Positions 1 through 5,401 of a stretch of 6,489 nt of DNA are shown in pieces. The DNA lies in NCBI GenBank assembly GCA_020860865.1, contig JAJBTL010000212.1, positions 1 to 6,489 on the forward strand, read 5' to 3'. Under the pieces are notes generated by a model. It was not told the DNA's origin. It made no database searches and was given only the letters and a program-made list of their open reading frames with translations. This stretch comes from Planctomycetota bacterium. Lineage in GTDB: Bacteria > Planctomycetota > SZUA-567. The translations under genes and the position numbers were made by a program. Position 1 is the first letter of the stretch; the number at the start of each line of letters is the position of its first letter.

Positions 1-1
1 G

Positions 2-889
2 GCGTATGCCGTGCCGGTCACGGTGCCGTCCCTCGCGGTCATGGGCGATTTTGTCGGCGACTTTCTCCTGTCCGCCGCCGGCGGTGTCGTCACCCAGGAG
101 GCGCGGACAATGGCTTTGGAACTGTTCGCCGCCGTTCTCGCCAGCGGTCCGACGGAATCGACGTCGGCGTGGATAGCGCCGCCAACGAACCGTCCGGAGC
201 TCGGCGGGGCGCGGATGGTGATTGCCTCCCTCGACCGGCCGGAAATCATCGACCCGCTGTGGCAACGCCTCCTGGCGGCGGTGCAGCCGGGAACGCCCAT
301 CAGCCTCGTCCTGTCGCAAATCGGCCTCGAACTCCTCGTCGTCCCGGAATCGCACGGCCCCGGCACCGCCGTTGTCGAAGCGTACCCGTTCGGCGGCGTC
401 CAACGCGGCGACGCGCCGCTCCATAGCGCCCTTTATGTCAGCCGGATGGCAGGCAATAGACTGGTCATCGTCGGCGGCGGCCGGCCGGGAGACGACGACG
501 CCATTCGCCGGGTGGCCGAGTACCGGATAGCCCTGGCGGATGAAGCGGTGATGAACGATGGCGACGGCACGGCCGATGTCAGGAACGTCCTGACCCGAAT
601 GGGGCCACAAGGGGCGGCGTTCCTTGGGCTGTTCGCGCCGGTCAGGTTTATGCAACTGGCCCTGGTGGAGACCGGCGACTGGCGGCCGCGCTCGCCCGAC
701 CAGCACGAGCCGGAGTCGAGCCAACTGGCCCGGGAGATGCTCGAGTACGACACGGCGCGGGCCTGGTCCATCGTCGGGGAAAACTCGCCCGGGAACTGGC
801 GGTTCCACGGGGAAATTACCTGGTCGAGCCTGGCGCGGTTGTCCGCCGCCCTCGGGATAACCGAATCCATCGGCATGGATGCGCCGTAA
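2..889 (+). CDS. Hypothetical protein, 3' part (start lies outside the window)
   Basis: I do not recognise this protein. The frame is open from base 2 to a TAA at 887-889, giving about 295 visible residues. A GTG at base 11 could be read as a start, but no ribosome site can be judged there and the codons before it (A-Y-A) keep the frame open, so I treat the gene as cut by the window edge. The visible part has no clear membrane segment and no Cys or His metal cluster. It alternates short hydrophobic strand-like stretches (for example around residues 100-115 and 150-158, the latter ending in a G-G-G turn) with acidic helices. It ends in a Trp-containing segment, W-R-F-H-G-E-I-T-W, which looks like paired beta strands. 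Codon use matches the neighbouring housekeeping genes, which supports real coding. An exported or envelope-associated domain protein is possible but only a guess. The stop lies a few bases before the long hairpin at 896. Confidence 0.75.
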   Translation, partial: AYAVPVTVPSLAVMGDFVGDFLLSAAGGVVTQEARTMALELFAAVLASGPTESTSAWIAPPTNRPELGGARMVIASLDRPEIIDPLWQRLLAAVQPGTPISLVLSQIGLELLVVPESHGPGTAVVEAYPFGGVQRGDAPLHSALYVSRMAGNRLVIVGGGRPGDDDAIRRVAEYRIALADEAVMNDGDGTADVRNVLTRMGPQGAAFLGLFAPVRFMQLALVETGDWRPRSPDQHEPESSQLAREMLEYDTARAWSIVGENSPGNWRFHGEITWSSLARLSAALGITESIGMDAP

Positions 890-895
890 TACTAA

Positions 896-1042
896 AAGCT
901 GTTCTATAACTTCGGATCGTCGTCGTAGACGAGGAAAAATGGCCGGCAGGCTTATTTTTTGCCCGGTATTTTGGGCAGAAAATACGCCGAGAGGCCATTT
1001 TGACGAAGTATACGGCGGCGAGACGAGGTTATAGAACGGCTT
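896..1042. repeat. 147-bp near-perfect inverted repeat, MITE-like or REP-like hairpin element
   Basis: Bases 896-944 pair with 993-1042. The outermost 15 positions (896-910 with 1028-1042) pair throughout, with one G-T pair, around the core GTTCTATAAC / GTTATAGAAC. Pairing continues inward through 911-930 with 1008-1027 with a few mismatches, and again at 936-944 (AAAAATGGCC against GGCCATTTT, ending at 993-1001). The middle holds a further 11-bp stem, 954-964 with 973-983, with an 8-base loop. Most departures from perfect pairing in the outer arm are T on the left against G on the right, so a + strand RNA would still pair through G-U. The short direct repeat CTA flanks it at 892-894 and 1043-1045, which could be a target duplication but is short enough to be chance. 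The AT-rich centre differs from the GC-rich genes on both sides. No transposase is present, so a non-autonomous element or a structured intergenic repeat is the likely reading. Confidence 0.7.
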
Positions 1043-1067
1043 CTATTTTCCACTCTGCAATTTTCAT

Positions 1068-1080
1068 GGAGATACACGTG
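1068..1080 (+). promoter_or_regulatory. Ribosome binding site GGAG that fixes the GTG start of rdgB
   Basis: GGAG at 1068-1071 is followed by six bases and then GTG at 1078. This spacing is near ideal. The in-frame ATG at 1066 overlaps this GGAG and has only AT-rich sequence upstream without a purine-rich site. The frame is open further upstream, back to about base 1000, but that part lies in the right arm of the inverted repeat and gives a peptide unlike the start of this family. Confidence 0.6.
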
Positions 1081-1683
1081 TTCGACACCCTTGTCCTCGC
1101 CAGCAATAACGCGAAAAAGACCGCCGAACTGCTGGCGATTCTCCAGCCGCTCGGGATTAATCTCCGGACGCTCGCGGACTATCCCCATTTGCCGGTGCCG
1201 GACGAGACCGGCGCCACCCTCCAGGACAACGCCATCCTCAAGGCGGAAGCAGCCCGCGACGGGACCGGCCTGCCGTCCCTCGCCGACGACACCGGCCTCC
1301 TCGTCGACGCCCTCGGGGGCGATCCCGGCGTCCGGTCGGCCCGCTACGCCGGTGACGACGCCGACGACGCGGCCAACAACCGGCTTCTCCTTGAACGGTT
1401 GGCGTCGGTTCCCGGTGAAAAACGGACGGCGAAATTCGTGACCGTCCTCGCCCTGGCGGTTCCGGGCGAAGCGACGGTCTGTTTCAAGGGAGCGGCGTCC
1501 GGAATCATTCTCCCGGCGGCACGGGGCATTAATGGCTTCGGCTACGACCCGCTGTTCCTTTCCGACGATCTCGGCGTCACATTCGCCGAAGCCGGGGCCG
1601 AGGCGAAGAACGCGGTCAGCCATCGTGGCCGCGCGCTCCAGGCGTTCCGGTCATGGCTGGTGGGAAAAAGCCGGGATGCGTGA
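1078..1683 (+). CDS. rdgB: XTP/dITP pyrophosphatase (non-canonical purine NTPase, RdgB/HAM1 family)
   Basis: This cytosolic enzyme hydrolyses XTP, dITP and ITP to the monophosphate and pyrophosphate, so that deaminated purines are not built into DNA or RNA. From the GTG at 1078 the protein has 201 residues, close to the usual size of about 195-200. The family landmarks are all present: the N-terminal L-V-L-A-S-N-N with K13-K14 and a following Glu for triphosphate and metal binding; E-T-G-A-T-L-Q-D-N-A-I-L-K-A; the catalytic A-D-D-T-G-L at residues 69-74 followed by G-G-D-P-G-V-R-S-A-R-Y-A-G; the base-recognition loop G-F-G-Y-D-P; and S-H-R at 181-183 near the C terminus. An ATG at 1066 would add four residues but lacks a ribosome site. 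The gene follows the hairpin repeat by 35 bp. A long gap to hisI suggests it is not co-transcribed tightly with it. No defect is visible. Confidence 0.95.
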   Translation: MFDTLVLASNNAKKTAELLAILQPLGINLRTLADYPHLPVPDETGATLQDNAILKAEAARDGTGLPSLADDTGLLVDALGGDPGVRSARYAGDDADDAANNRLLLERLASVPGEKRTAKFVTVLALAVPGEATVCFKGAASGIILPAARGINGFGYDPLFLSDDLGVTFAEAGAEAKNAVSHRGRALQAFRSWLVGKSRDA

Positions 1684-1703
1684 AGACAGTAGCCAAAACG
1701 GCC

Positions 1704-1731
1704 AAAAGCAACCGGCGGCGTTGTCCTTTTT
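1704..1731 (+). terminator. Possible weak intrinsic terminator after rdgB
   Basis: CAAC at 1709-1712 pairs with GTTG at 1720-1723 around a GC-rich seven-base loop. The flanking AAAAG (1704-1708) can pair with bases of CCTTTTT (1725-1731) through a bulge. The five T residues follow directly. It lies 20-50 bp behind the rdgB stop, the expected place, but the GC core is only four pairs long, so this is a weak call. Confidence 0.3.
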
Positions 1732-1828
1732 CGAATACTCAATTATCACAGGATGCCGCCCTATTGGAGCCGGAAACGGGGAATTTATGTATTGCGAAGC
1801 GGCTCCAAGACGGATGTAAACCTTTCCC

Positions 1829-1939
1829 ATGGCTAAAAAAATCTTTGCGTTCACGAACTCTATGGACTATTATGCGAAACCAAATGGACCGCGAAACCGT
1901 GGCCGGTCCCAAAGACCCAGAGCATTCAGTATTGCCTGA
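1829..1939 (+). CDS. Doubtful small reading frame of 36 codons in the hisI leader
   Basis: An ATG at 1829 opens a 36-residue frame that ends at TGA 1937-1939. It begins M-A-K-K-I-F-A-F, a common style of bacterial N terminus, has an M-D-Y-Y stretch in the middle and becomes very basic and Pro/Arg/Gly-rich toward the end (G-P-R-N-R-G-R-S-Q-R-P-R). I see no good Shine-Dalgarno sequence before the ATG (the upstream bases are T- and C-rich), and I do not recognise a family. The possible promoter at 1845-1873 lies inside it, so both cannot be read in the simple way. Chance is the more likely explanation. Confidence 0.15.
   Translation: MAKKIFAFTNSMDYYAKPNGPRNRGRSQRPRAFSIA
1845..1873 (+). promoter_or_regulatory. 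Possible sigma-70-type promoter for hisI
   Basis: TTGCGT at 1845-1850 and TATTAT at 1868-1873 are separated by exactly 17 bp. The -10 box matches the consensus at five of six bases, while the -35 box matches clearly only in TTG. Transcription would start near 1880 and leave a leader of about 165 bases that includes the stems at 1886-1909 and 1950-1967. Nothing else in the gap looks better. Confidence 0.3.
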
Positions 1940-1949
1940 ACAGCCCTGC

Positions 1950-1974
1950 CCCGCGTGTGAGCGCGGGACTCTGT
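1950..1974 (+). terminator. GC hairpin followed by short T stretch in the hisI leader (attenuator-like)
   Basis: CCCGCG at 1950-1955 pairs perfectly with CGCGGG at 1962-1967 around a six-base loop, and ACTCTGTTTTG follows. The T tract is interrupted and starts several bases after the stem, so termination would be inefficient. Its place about 75 bp before the hisI start would suit an attenuator or the end of an upstream leader transcript. I see no clear competing antiterminator, so the role is open. Confidence 0.3.
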
Positions 1975-2047
1975 TTTGATTGACTGCCGGATCAGCGGAC
2001 CACAACAGTCCGACCACCCGGTACGTCCCACGTTTCAAGGAGAAAGC

Positions 2048-2437
2048 ATGGATCTGTCCTTTGTCGACGGTTTAAAGTATGATGAAAACGGCTTGATACC
2101 GTGCGTAGCACAGGATGCGGAAACGGGCGAAGTCCTCATGGTGGCGTACATGAACCGGGAATCGTTAAAAGACACAATTTCGAAAAAATTGGCGTCATAC
2201 TGGTCCCGGAGCAGACAGAAGTATTGGGTCAAGGGCGAATCCAGCGGCAATACCCAGGAAATCAAGGAAATTCGCCTTGACTGCGACAAGGACTGCGTAC
2301 TCATCAAGATTAAACAGAACGGCGGCGCCGCCTGCCACACCGGCATGCGCTCGTGCTTCTATTTCAAGGTGACGGACGACGGCCTGGTCGAGGACGGCGT
2401 GAAGGTTTTTAATCCCGAAGATGTGTACGGGGCGTAA
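2048..2437 (+). CDS. hisI: Phosphoribosyl-AMP cyclohydrolase
   Basis: This cytosolic enzyme opens the adenine ring of phosphoribosyl-AMP, the third step of histidine synthesis. The 129-residue protein is a stand-alone HisI; there is no fused HisE pyrophosphatase domain. The metal motif D-C-D-K-D at residues 78-82 supplies the Mg-binding aspartates and the first zinc cysteine (C79). The other two zinc cysteines are C96 and C103 in A-C-H-T-G-M-R-S-C. Y-W-S-R-S-R-Q-K-Y-W-V-K-G-E-S-S-G-N-T-Q at 51-70 is the typical substrate-binding stretch. The ATG at 2048 is chosen because AAGGAG at 2037-2042 stands five bases before it; the frame is open a little further upstream without family resemblance. 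No other his gene is in the window. The first half uses more AT-rich codons than its neighbours (runs such as TTAAAAGACAC and GAAAAAATTGG). Confidence 0.96.
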   Translation: MDLSFVDGLKYDENGLIPCVAQDAETGEVLMVAYMNRESLKDTISKKLASYWSRSRQKYWVKGESSGNTQEIKEIRLDCDKDCVLIKIKQNGGAACHTGMRSCFYFKVTDDGLVEDGVKVFNPEDVYGA

Positions 2438-2460
2438 CCGCCCCGGCACCGTATTATTGT
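2428..2460 (+). terminator. Hairpin enclosing the hisI stop codon, possible weak terminator
   Basis: CGGGGCG at 2428-2434 pairs perfectly with CGCCCCG at 2439-2445 around the four-base loop TAAC, so the TAA stop codon sits in the loop. The following bases (GCACCGTATTATTGT) are AT-rich but contain no T run. It could end or stabilise the 3' end of the hisI message; efficient intrinsic termination is doubtful. Confidence 0.35.
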
Positions 2461-2545
2461 AGGCTGTGTTGCCCGTACCGGATTAATCCACTATCGGCAA
2501 GACGTCTATGAAATACCCAGCTCGCCCGAAAGGACGAAAATCACG

Positions 2546-3892
2546 ATGGAACAATTCAGGTACGAATCGGGGCAGTTGCACTGCGAGGGGATGGCGGTCG
2601 ATGCGCTGGCCGCGGAATACGGCATACCATTATACATCTATTCGAAAGCGGCGCTTCTCGGCCGTTTCGAGGCGATTCGGAAAGCGTTCGCCGAAGCGGC
2701 GCCGATTATCGCCTTCTCGGTAAAATCCTGCTCGAACATCGGCATCCTGAAAGTGCTCCAGGAAGCCGGCTCCGGCTTCGACATCGTGTCCGGCGGCGAA
2801 CTGGCCCGGGTCTTGAAGGCCGGCGGCGATCCCCGCAAGGTCGTCTTCGCCGGCGTCGCCAAGGCGGACGACGAAATCCGGGACGCCCTTGATAACGACA
2901 TCCTCATGCTCAATGTCGAATCCGAAGCGGAACTCGACAATATCCAAAACATCGCCGCCGAAATGGGTACTGTCGCACCCGTCGCCCTCCGCCTGAACCC
3001 GGATGTCGACGCCCGCACGCCGAATGCCAAGACGACGACGGGGAAAAAGGAAAACAAGTTCGGCATCGACCTGATGACAGCGTCCAGAATTATCAAGAAT
3101 ATCGCGTTGTCCCCGAACATTCGCCTCCTTGGCGTCGACATCCACCTCGGCAGTCCGGTCAACTCCACCGGGCCGTATAAGGAAGCGCTGAATAAACTCG
3201 CCGACTTTATCCGCGACCACCGGAGCCCCCGGTCGCAGCTCGAATACCTCGATATCGGCGGCGGCTTCGGCCTCCTCTACCGGGACGAAACGGTGCCGAC
3301 CTTCCAGGAATACGCGGAAGCGGTCCTGCCGTTTGTGAAAAAGACCGGCTGCAAGCTTATCCTTGAACCCGGCCGCTCCATCGCCGGCAATTCGTCCATC
3401 CTCGTGAGCCAGGTCCGCTACCTCAAGGACAACGGCACCAAGCACTTCACCATCGTCGACGCCGGCATGAATGACCTCATCCGCCCGGCGATGTATGATT
3501 CGTACCACTTTATCTGGCCGACGAAATCCACCCGGACGCCGCCGTCGCACCTCTTCGGCGCGGCCGACGCACCGGAGTATATCGCCAGGGAAGCGGCGGA
3601 CGCCGCCGGCGGCGGCGGCCGGGAAATGCAGCCGGACGGGCTTATCGTCACCGACGTGGTCGGGCCGATCTGCGAATCGTCGGACGTCTTCGCCAAGGGC
3701 CGGCGGCTGCCGGTTGTCAACCGGGGCCAGAACCTCGCCATCTTCTCGGCCGGCGCCTACGGTTTTTCCATGAGCAGTCAGTACAATTCGCACCCGCGTC
3801 CGGCGGAGGTGCTGGTGGACGGCGAGACGGCCAGGATTATTCGCCACCGGGAGACGTATGACTGTCTGATGCGCGGTGAGGAACTCCTGTAG
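2546..3892 (+). CDS. lysA: Diaminopimelate decarboxylase
   Basis: This PLP enzyme of fold type III decarboxylates meso-diaminopimelate to L-lysine, the last step of the DAP pathway. The protein has 448 residues, somewhat longer than the usual 410-430. The PLP lysine is K60 in A-F-S-V-K-S-C-S-N. H200 in D-I-H-L-G-S matches the His stacking on the PLP ring. The phosphate-binding loop is G-G-G-F-G at 238-242, followed by E-P-G-R at 274-277. The substrate and dimer-site motif G-P-I-C-E-S-S-D carries C376 and E377, and Y405 lies in G-A-Y-G-F-S-M-S-S-Q-Y-N. All key residues are present. The extra length is mainly a segment of about 25 residues before the C-E-S motif (about 335-362), ending in G-G-G-G encoded by a GGC-rich tract. 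The start ATG has AAGGA at 2530-2534, 11 bases upstream, which is rather distant; no better in-frame start is seen. The gap to hisI is 108 bp, so read-through from hisI is possible. Assignment to a related arginine/ornithine decarboxylase is unlikely given C-E-S-S-D and the neighbours. Confidence 0.95.
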   Translation: MEQFRYESGQLHCEGMAVDALAAEYGIPLYIYSKAALLGRFEAIRKAFAEAAPIIAFSVKSCSNIGILKVLQEAGSGFDIVSGGELARVLKAGGDPRKVVFAGVAKADDEIRDALDNDILMLNVESEAELDNIQNIAAEMGTVAPVALRLNPDVDARTPNAKTTTGKKENKFGIDLMTASRIIKNIALSPNIRLLGVDIHLGSPVNSTGPYKEALNKLADFIRDHRSPRSQLEYLDIGGGFGLLYRDETVPTFQEYAEAVLPFVKKTGCKLILEPGRSIAGNSSILVSQVRYLKDNGTKHFTIVDAGMNDLIRPAMYDSYHFIWPTKSTRTPPSHLFGAADAPEYIAREAADAAGGGGREMQPDGLIVTDVVGPICESSDVFAKGRRLPVVNRGQNLAIFSAGAYGFSMSSQYNSHPRPAEVLVDGETARIIRHRETYDCLMRGEELL

Positions 3893-3982
3893 GAGCACGT
3901 CCTTTGCGGTGTACATGGCATCGGCGTTGTCCCGCGAATACCACCGGTAGAGAGGCACCAGCATTGGAAAGCGCTTTTTGAC

Positions 3983-5271
3983 ATGTCCGACGATGATATG
4001 GACATCTTTAAGAATGTCCCGGCCCTTGCGCCCGACCCGGCATCGTCTCCGGACGGGGACCATGACGGCCGGCGGAGCGAGACCGACCATTTCCTCGGCC
4101 CTGCCCTCCTGGCGGCCATGGGTCATGACGAACTGGTCGAACTCGCTTTGCAACAGCATAAAACCATCCGTCGGCTGGAAAGCGAAACCAAGGTCGTCAG
4201 TTGGGAGTTCAGTGAAAGCCGCGATTACCTCGCCTACTTTTCCGGGGCGGTCAAACTGGCCCACAAGCTGAGCGCGAGCGATGTCGGCGCCATTGCGCAC
4301 ATCGTCACCACCGAACTTCCCGCCTACTACGGCTGCCGTTTCGCCACCCTGTTCCTCATCGACGAAGAGGACCGGCAGTTCACCCTTGTCGCCTCGACGG
4401 ACCAGGCGGACGCCACCGGCCTCGACGTGGACAACCCGACGATCCAGGCGTTTCTGGATGCCCTCCTCCGTGGTCCCGAAGAGGCATGCATTGCCTATTA
4501 CAGCCGGGAGAACCGTCTACTCGAACTTGACAACGGCACTGTCATCCCGGCCTCGGTGCCGCCGAAATGGCTGGAACTGGTCGGCCGGGAAGCCCTTGTC
4601 CTGCCGCTCAGGCTCACCGTCACCGGCGCGCACGGGCCGGAATCACGGTTTCTAGGCGGCATTATCGTCGGGGACGCCCAGAAGGAACTGGATTACAAGG
4701 TGGCGGAGGTGTCTGTCCTCTTTACCGATCTAATCGCGGCCAGCATCAACAACGCGCAGCTTCTCCAGAAGCTGAACACCTTGTCCATCCAGGACCCCCC
4801 ACCCTTCTTTACAACCGCCGCCATTTAATCGACCGCCTCGAGGAGGCCATCCGTCAGGCCGACCGCCATTGCCAGCCGCTGTCCATCGCCATGGCGGATA
4901 TCGACTTTTTCAAGCGCTTCAACGACCGCTACGGCCACCTGTGCGGCGACGCCGTCCTCAGGGAATTTTCCGTCATCCTGAAATCGGGCGTCCGCGTCGG
5001 CGTCGACATCCCGGCCCGCTACGGCGAGGAATTTCTCCTCATCCTGCCCTTTACCGATCTGAAAGGGGCGGGCGAAGTGTCGGAACGCATCCGCCGGGCC
5101 ATTGAACGAATGGTGGTGCAGTACGACGGGCTGAAATTATCCGTCACCTGTTCGTTCGGCGTCACCCAATACCAGCCGGGCGAAACGATGCAGAAGTTCA
5201 TCGACCGGGCGGACGAGGCGTTGTACACCGCGAAAGCGGGAGGAAGAAACAGGGTGTATCTCGCCGAGTGA
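3983..5271 (+). pseudogene. GAF-GGDEF protein (diguanylate cyclase-like) interrupted by a frame change
   Basis: Two overlapping frames together spell one protein of about 429 residues. Frame one runs from ATG 3983 to TAA 4828: an acidic N terminus, a helical stretch H-D-E-L-V-E-L-A-L-Q-Q-H (about residues 48-70), a GAF-like sensor domain (about 75-255) and a linker ending in L-S-I-Q-D. Frame two takes over at about 4796 and continues as T-L-L-Y-N-R-R-H, the normal start of a GGDEF domain, to TGA 5271. The break is in six C residues at 4795-4800, where one base is missing relative to an intact frame. The GGDEF domain keeps D-I-D-F-F-K-x-x-N-D-x-x-G-H-x-x-G-D (from residue 306) and the C-terminal A-D-E-A-L-Y-x-A-K, but the signature reads R-Y-G-E-E-F where R-Y-G-G-E-E-F is normal, and the usual RxxD inhibitory site is not in register. 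An intact protein would make cyclic di-GMP in the cytosol. The combination suggests a decayed gene or inactive enzyme; sequencing error in the C run is also possible. No near-ideal ribosome site: GGAAAG ends 11 bases before the ATG. Confidence 0.85.
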
Positions 5272-5279
5272 ACCTTTTT
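5251..5279 (+). terminator. Possible weak terminator at the end of the GGDEF gene
   Basis: AGGGT at 5251-5255 can pair with ACCTT at 5272-5276 (one G-T pair), enclosing a small CTC-GCC-GAG stem at 5260-5268, and T5 stands at 5275-5279. The stem overlaps the stop codon and is interrupted by an internal loop. It is the only candidate between this gene and the strong promoter that begins eight bases later. Confidence 0.3.
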
Positions 5280-5286
5280 CTCCTGT

Positions 5287-5315
5287 TTGACGCAGATGCT
5301 TGGTCGTGGTACAAT
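5287..5315 (+). promoter_or_regulatory. Strong sigma-70-type promoter upstream of atpD
   Basis: TTGACG at 5287-5292 and TACAAT at 5310-5315 are exactly 17 bp apart; each box matches the consensus at five of six bases. Transcription should start near 5322, giving a leader of about 80 bases before the atpD GTG. It is the best promoter-like sequence in the window and sits in the only place where a new transcription unit is expected, behind the signalling gene. Confidence 0.7.
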
Positions 5316-5328
5316 TGTTAAATTATAG

Positions 5329-5353
5329 AGCCGCCCCGGTGACGGTGGCGGCT
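5329..5353 (+). other. GC hairpin in the atpD 5' leader
   Basis: AGCCGCC at 5329-5335 pairs perfectly with GGCGGCT at 5347-5353, with two further C-G pairs possible in the 11-base loop. It lies within the first ten bases or so of the predicted transcript. No T run follows (GTCATA), so it is not an intrinsic terminator; a 5' stabilising stem is the simplest idea. Confidence 0.45.
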
Positions 5354-5401
5354 TGTCATATTGACGGGGTGGGAAAGACCGGCCCACACAAGGAGAAGCC
5401 G

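Larger units (their letters stand above)
1684..2047 (+). other. Long leader/intergenic region before hisI, with several inverted repeats
   Basis: This gap of 364 bp has no convincing gene and is visibly less GC-rich than the flanking coding DNA. Three stems stand out besides the weak terminator at its start. The first is a perfect 9-bp stem, TTGGAGCCG at 1764-1772 with CGGCTCCAA at 1800-1808, around a 27-base loop. The second is a 6-bp stem, GGACCG at 1886-1891 with CGGTCC at 1904-1909. The third is a 6-bp GC stem, 1950-1955 with 1962-1967, followed by a short T stretch. I do not recognise a T-box (no typical antiterminator sequence) or a known riboswitch, and there is no histidine-codon run of a classical his attenuator. 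It also holds a possible promoter, a doubtful small reading frame (both listed separately) and the hisI ribosome site AAGGAG at 2037-2042. Confidence 0.5.

Noticed and set aside
1000..1035. Promoter for rdgB inside the repeat (TTGACG at 1000-1005 and TATAGA at 1030-1035)
   Set aside because: The spacing is 24 bp, far from 17, and both boxes are explained by the inverted-repeat arms.
952..1623. Minus-strand frame of 223 codons opposite rdgB
   Set aside because: It is antisense to a fully conserved RdgB protein and runs into the inverted repeat; its composition is that of a shadow frame.
1728..1738. TTCGAATAC, similar to a tRNA T-loop
   Set aside because: No T-stem pairs around it, and no anticodon arm or acceptor stem can be built nearby.
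1653..1979. Plus-strand frame ending in a C-P-A-C-E-R-G stretch, resembling a zinc-binding knuckle
   Set aside because: It starts inside the rdgB end, has only one C-x-x-C pair, shows low-complexity mixed composition and no ribosome site; the Cys codons fall in the GC hairpin at 1950-1967.
1684..2047. T-box or amino-acid riboswitch controlling hisI/lysA
   Set aside because: No T-box consensus sequence, no specifier-loop arrangement, no strong terminator/antiterminator pair, and no recognisable lysine riboswitch core before lysA either.
2508..2723. Small plus-strand frame overlapping the lysA start
   Set aside because: It is a different frame of lysA coding DNA, rich in Arg and Ser as expected for a shadow; the LysA N terminus is clearly in the other frame.
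2630..4300. Very long minus-strand open frame (556 codons) opposite lysA and the GGDEF gene start
   Set aside because: It lies fully antisense to well-recognised LysA. GC-rich codons produce long mirror frames, and its translation is Arg/Val/Asp-rich without domain character, apart from the short stretch in the gap reported separately.
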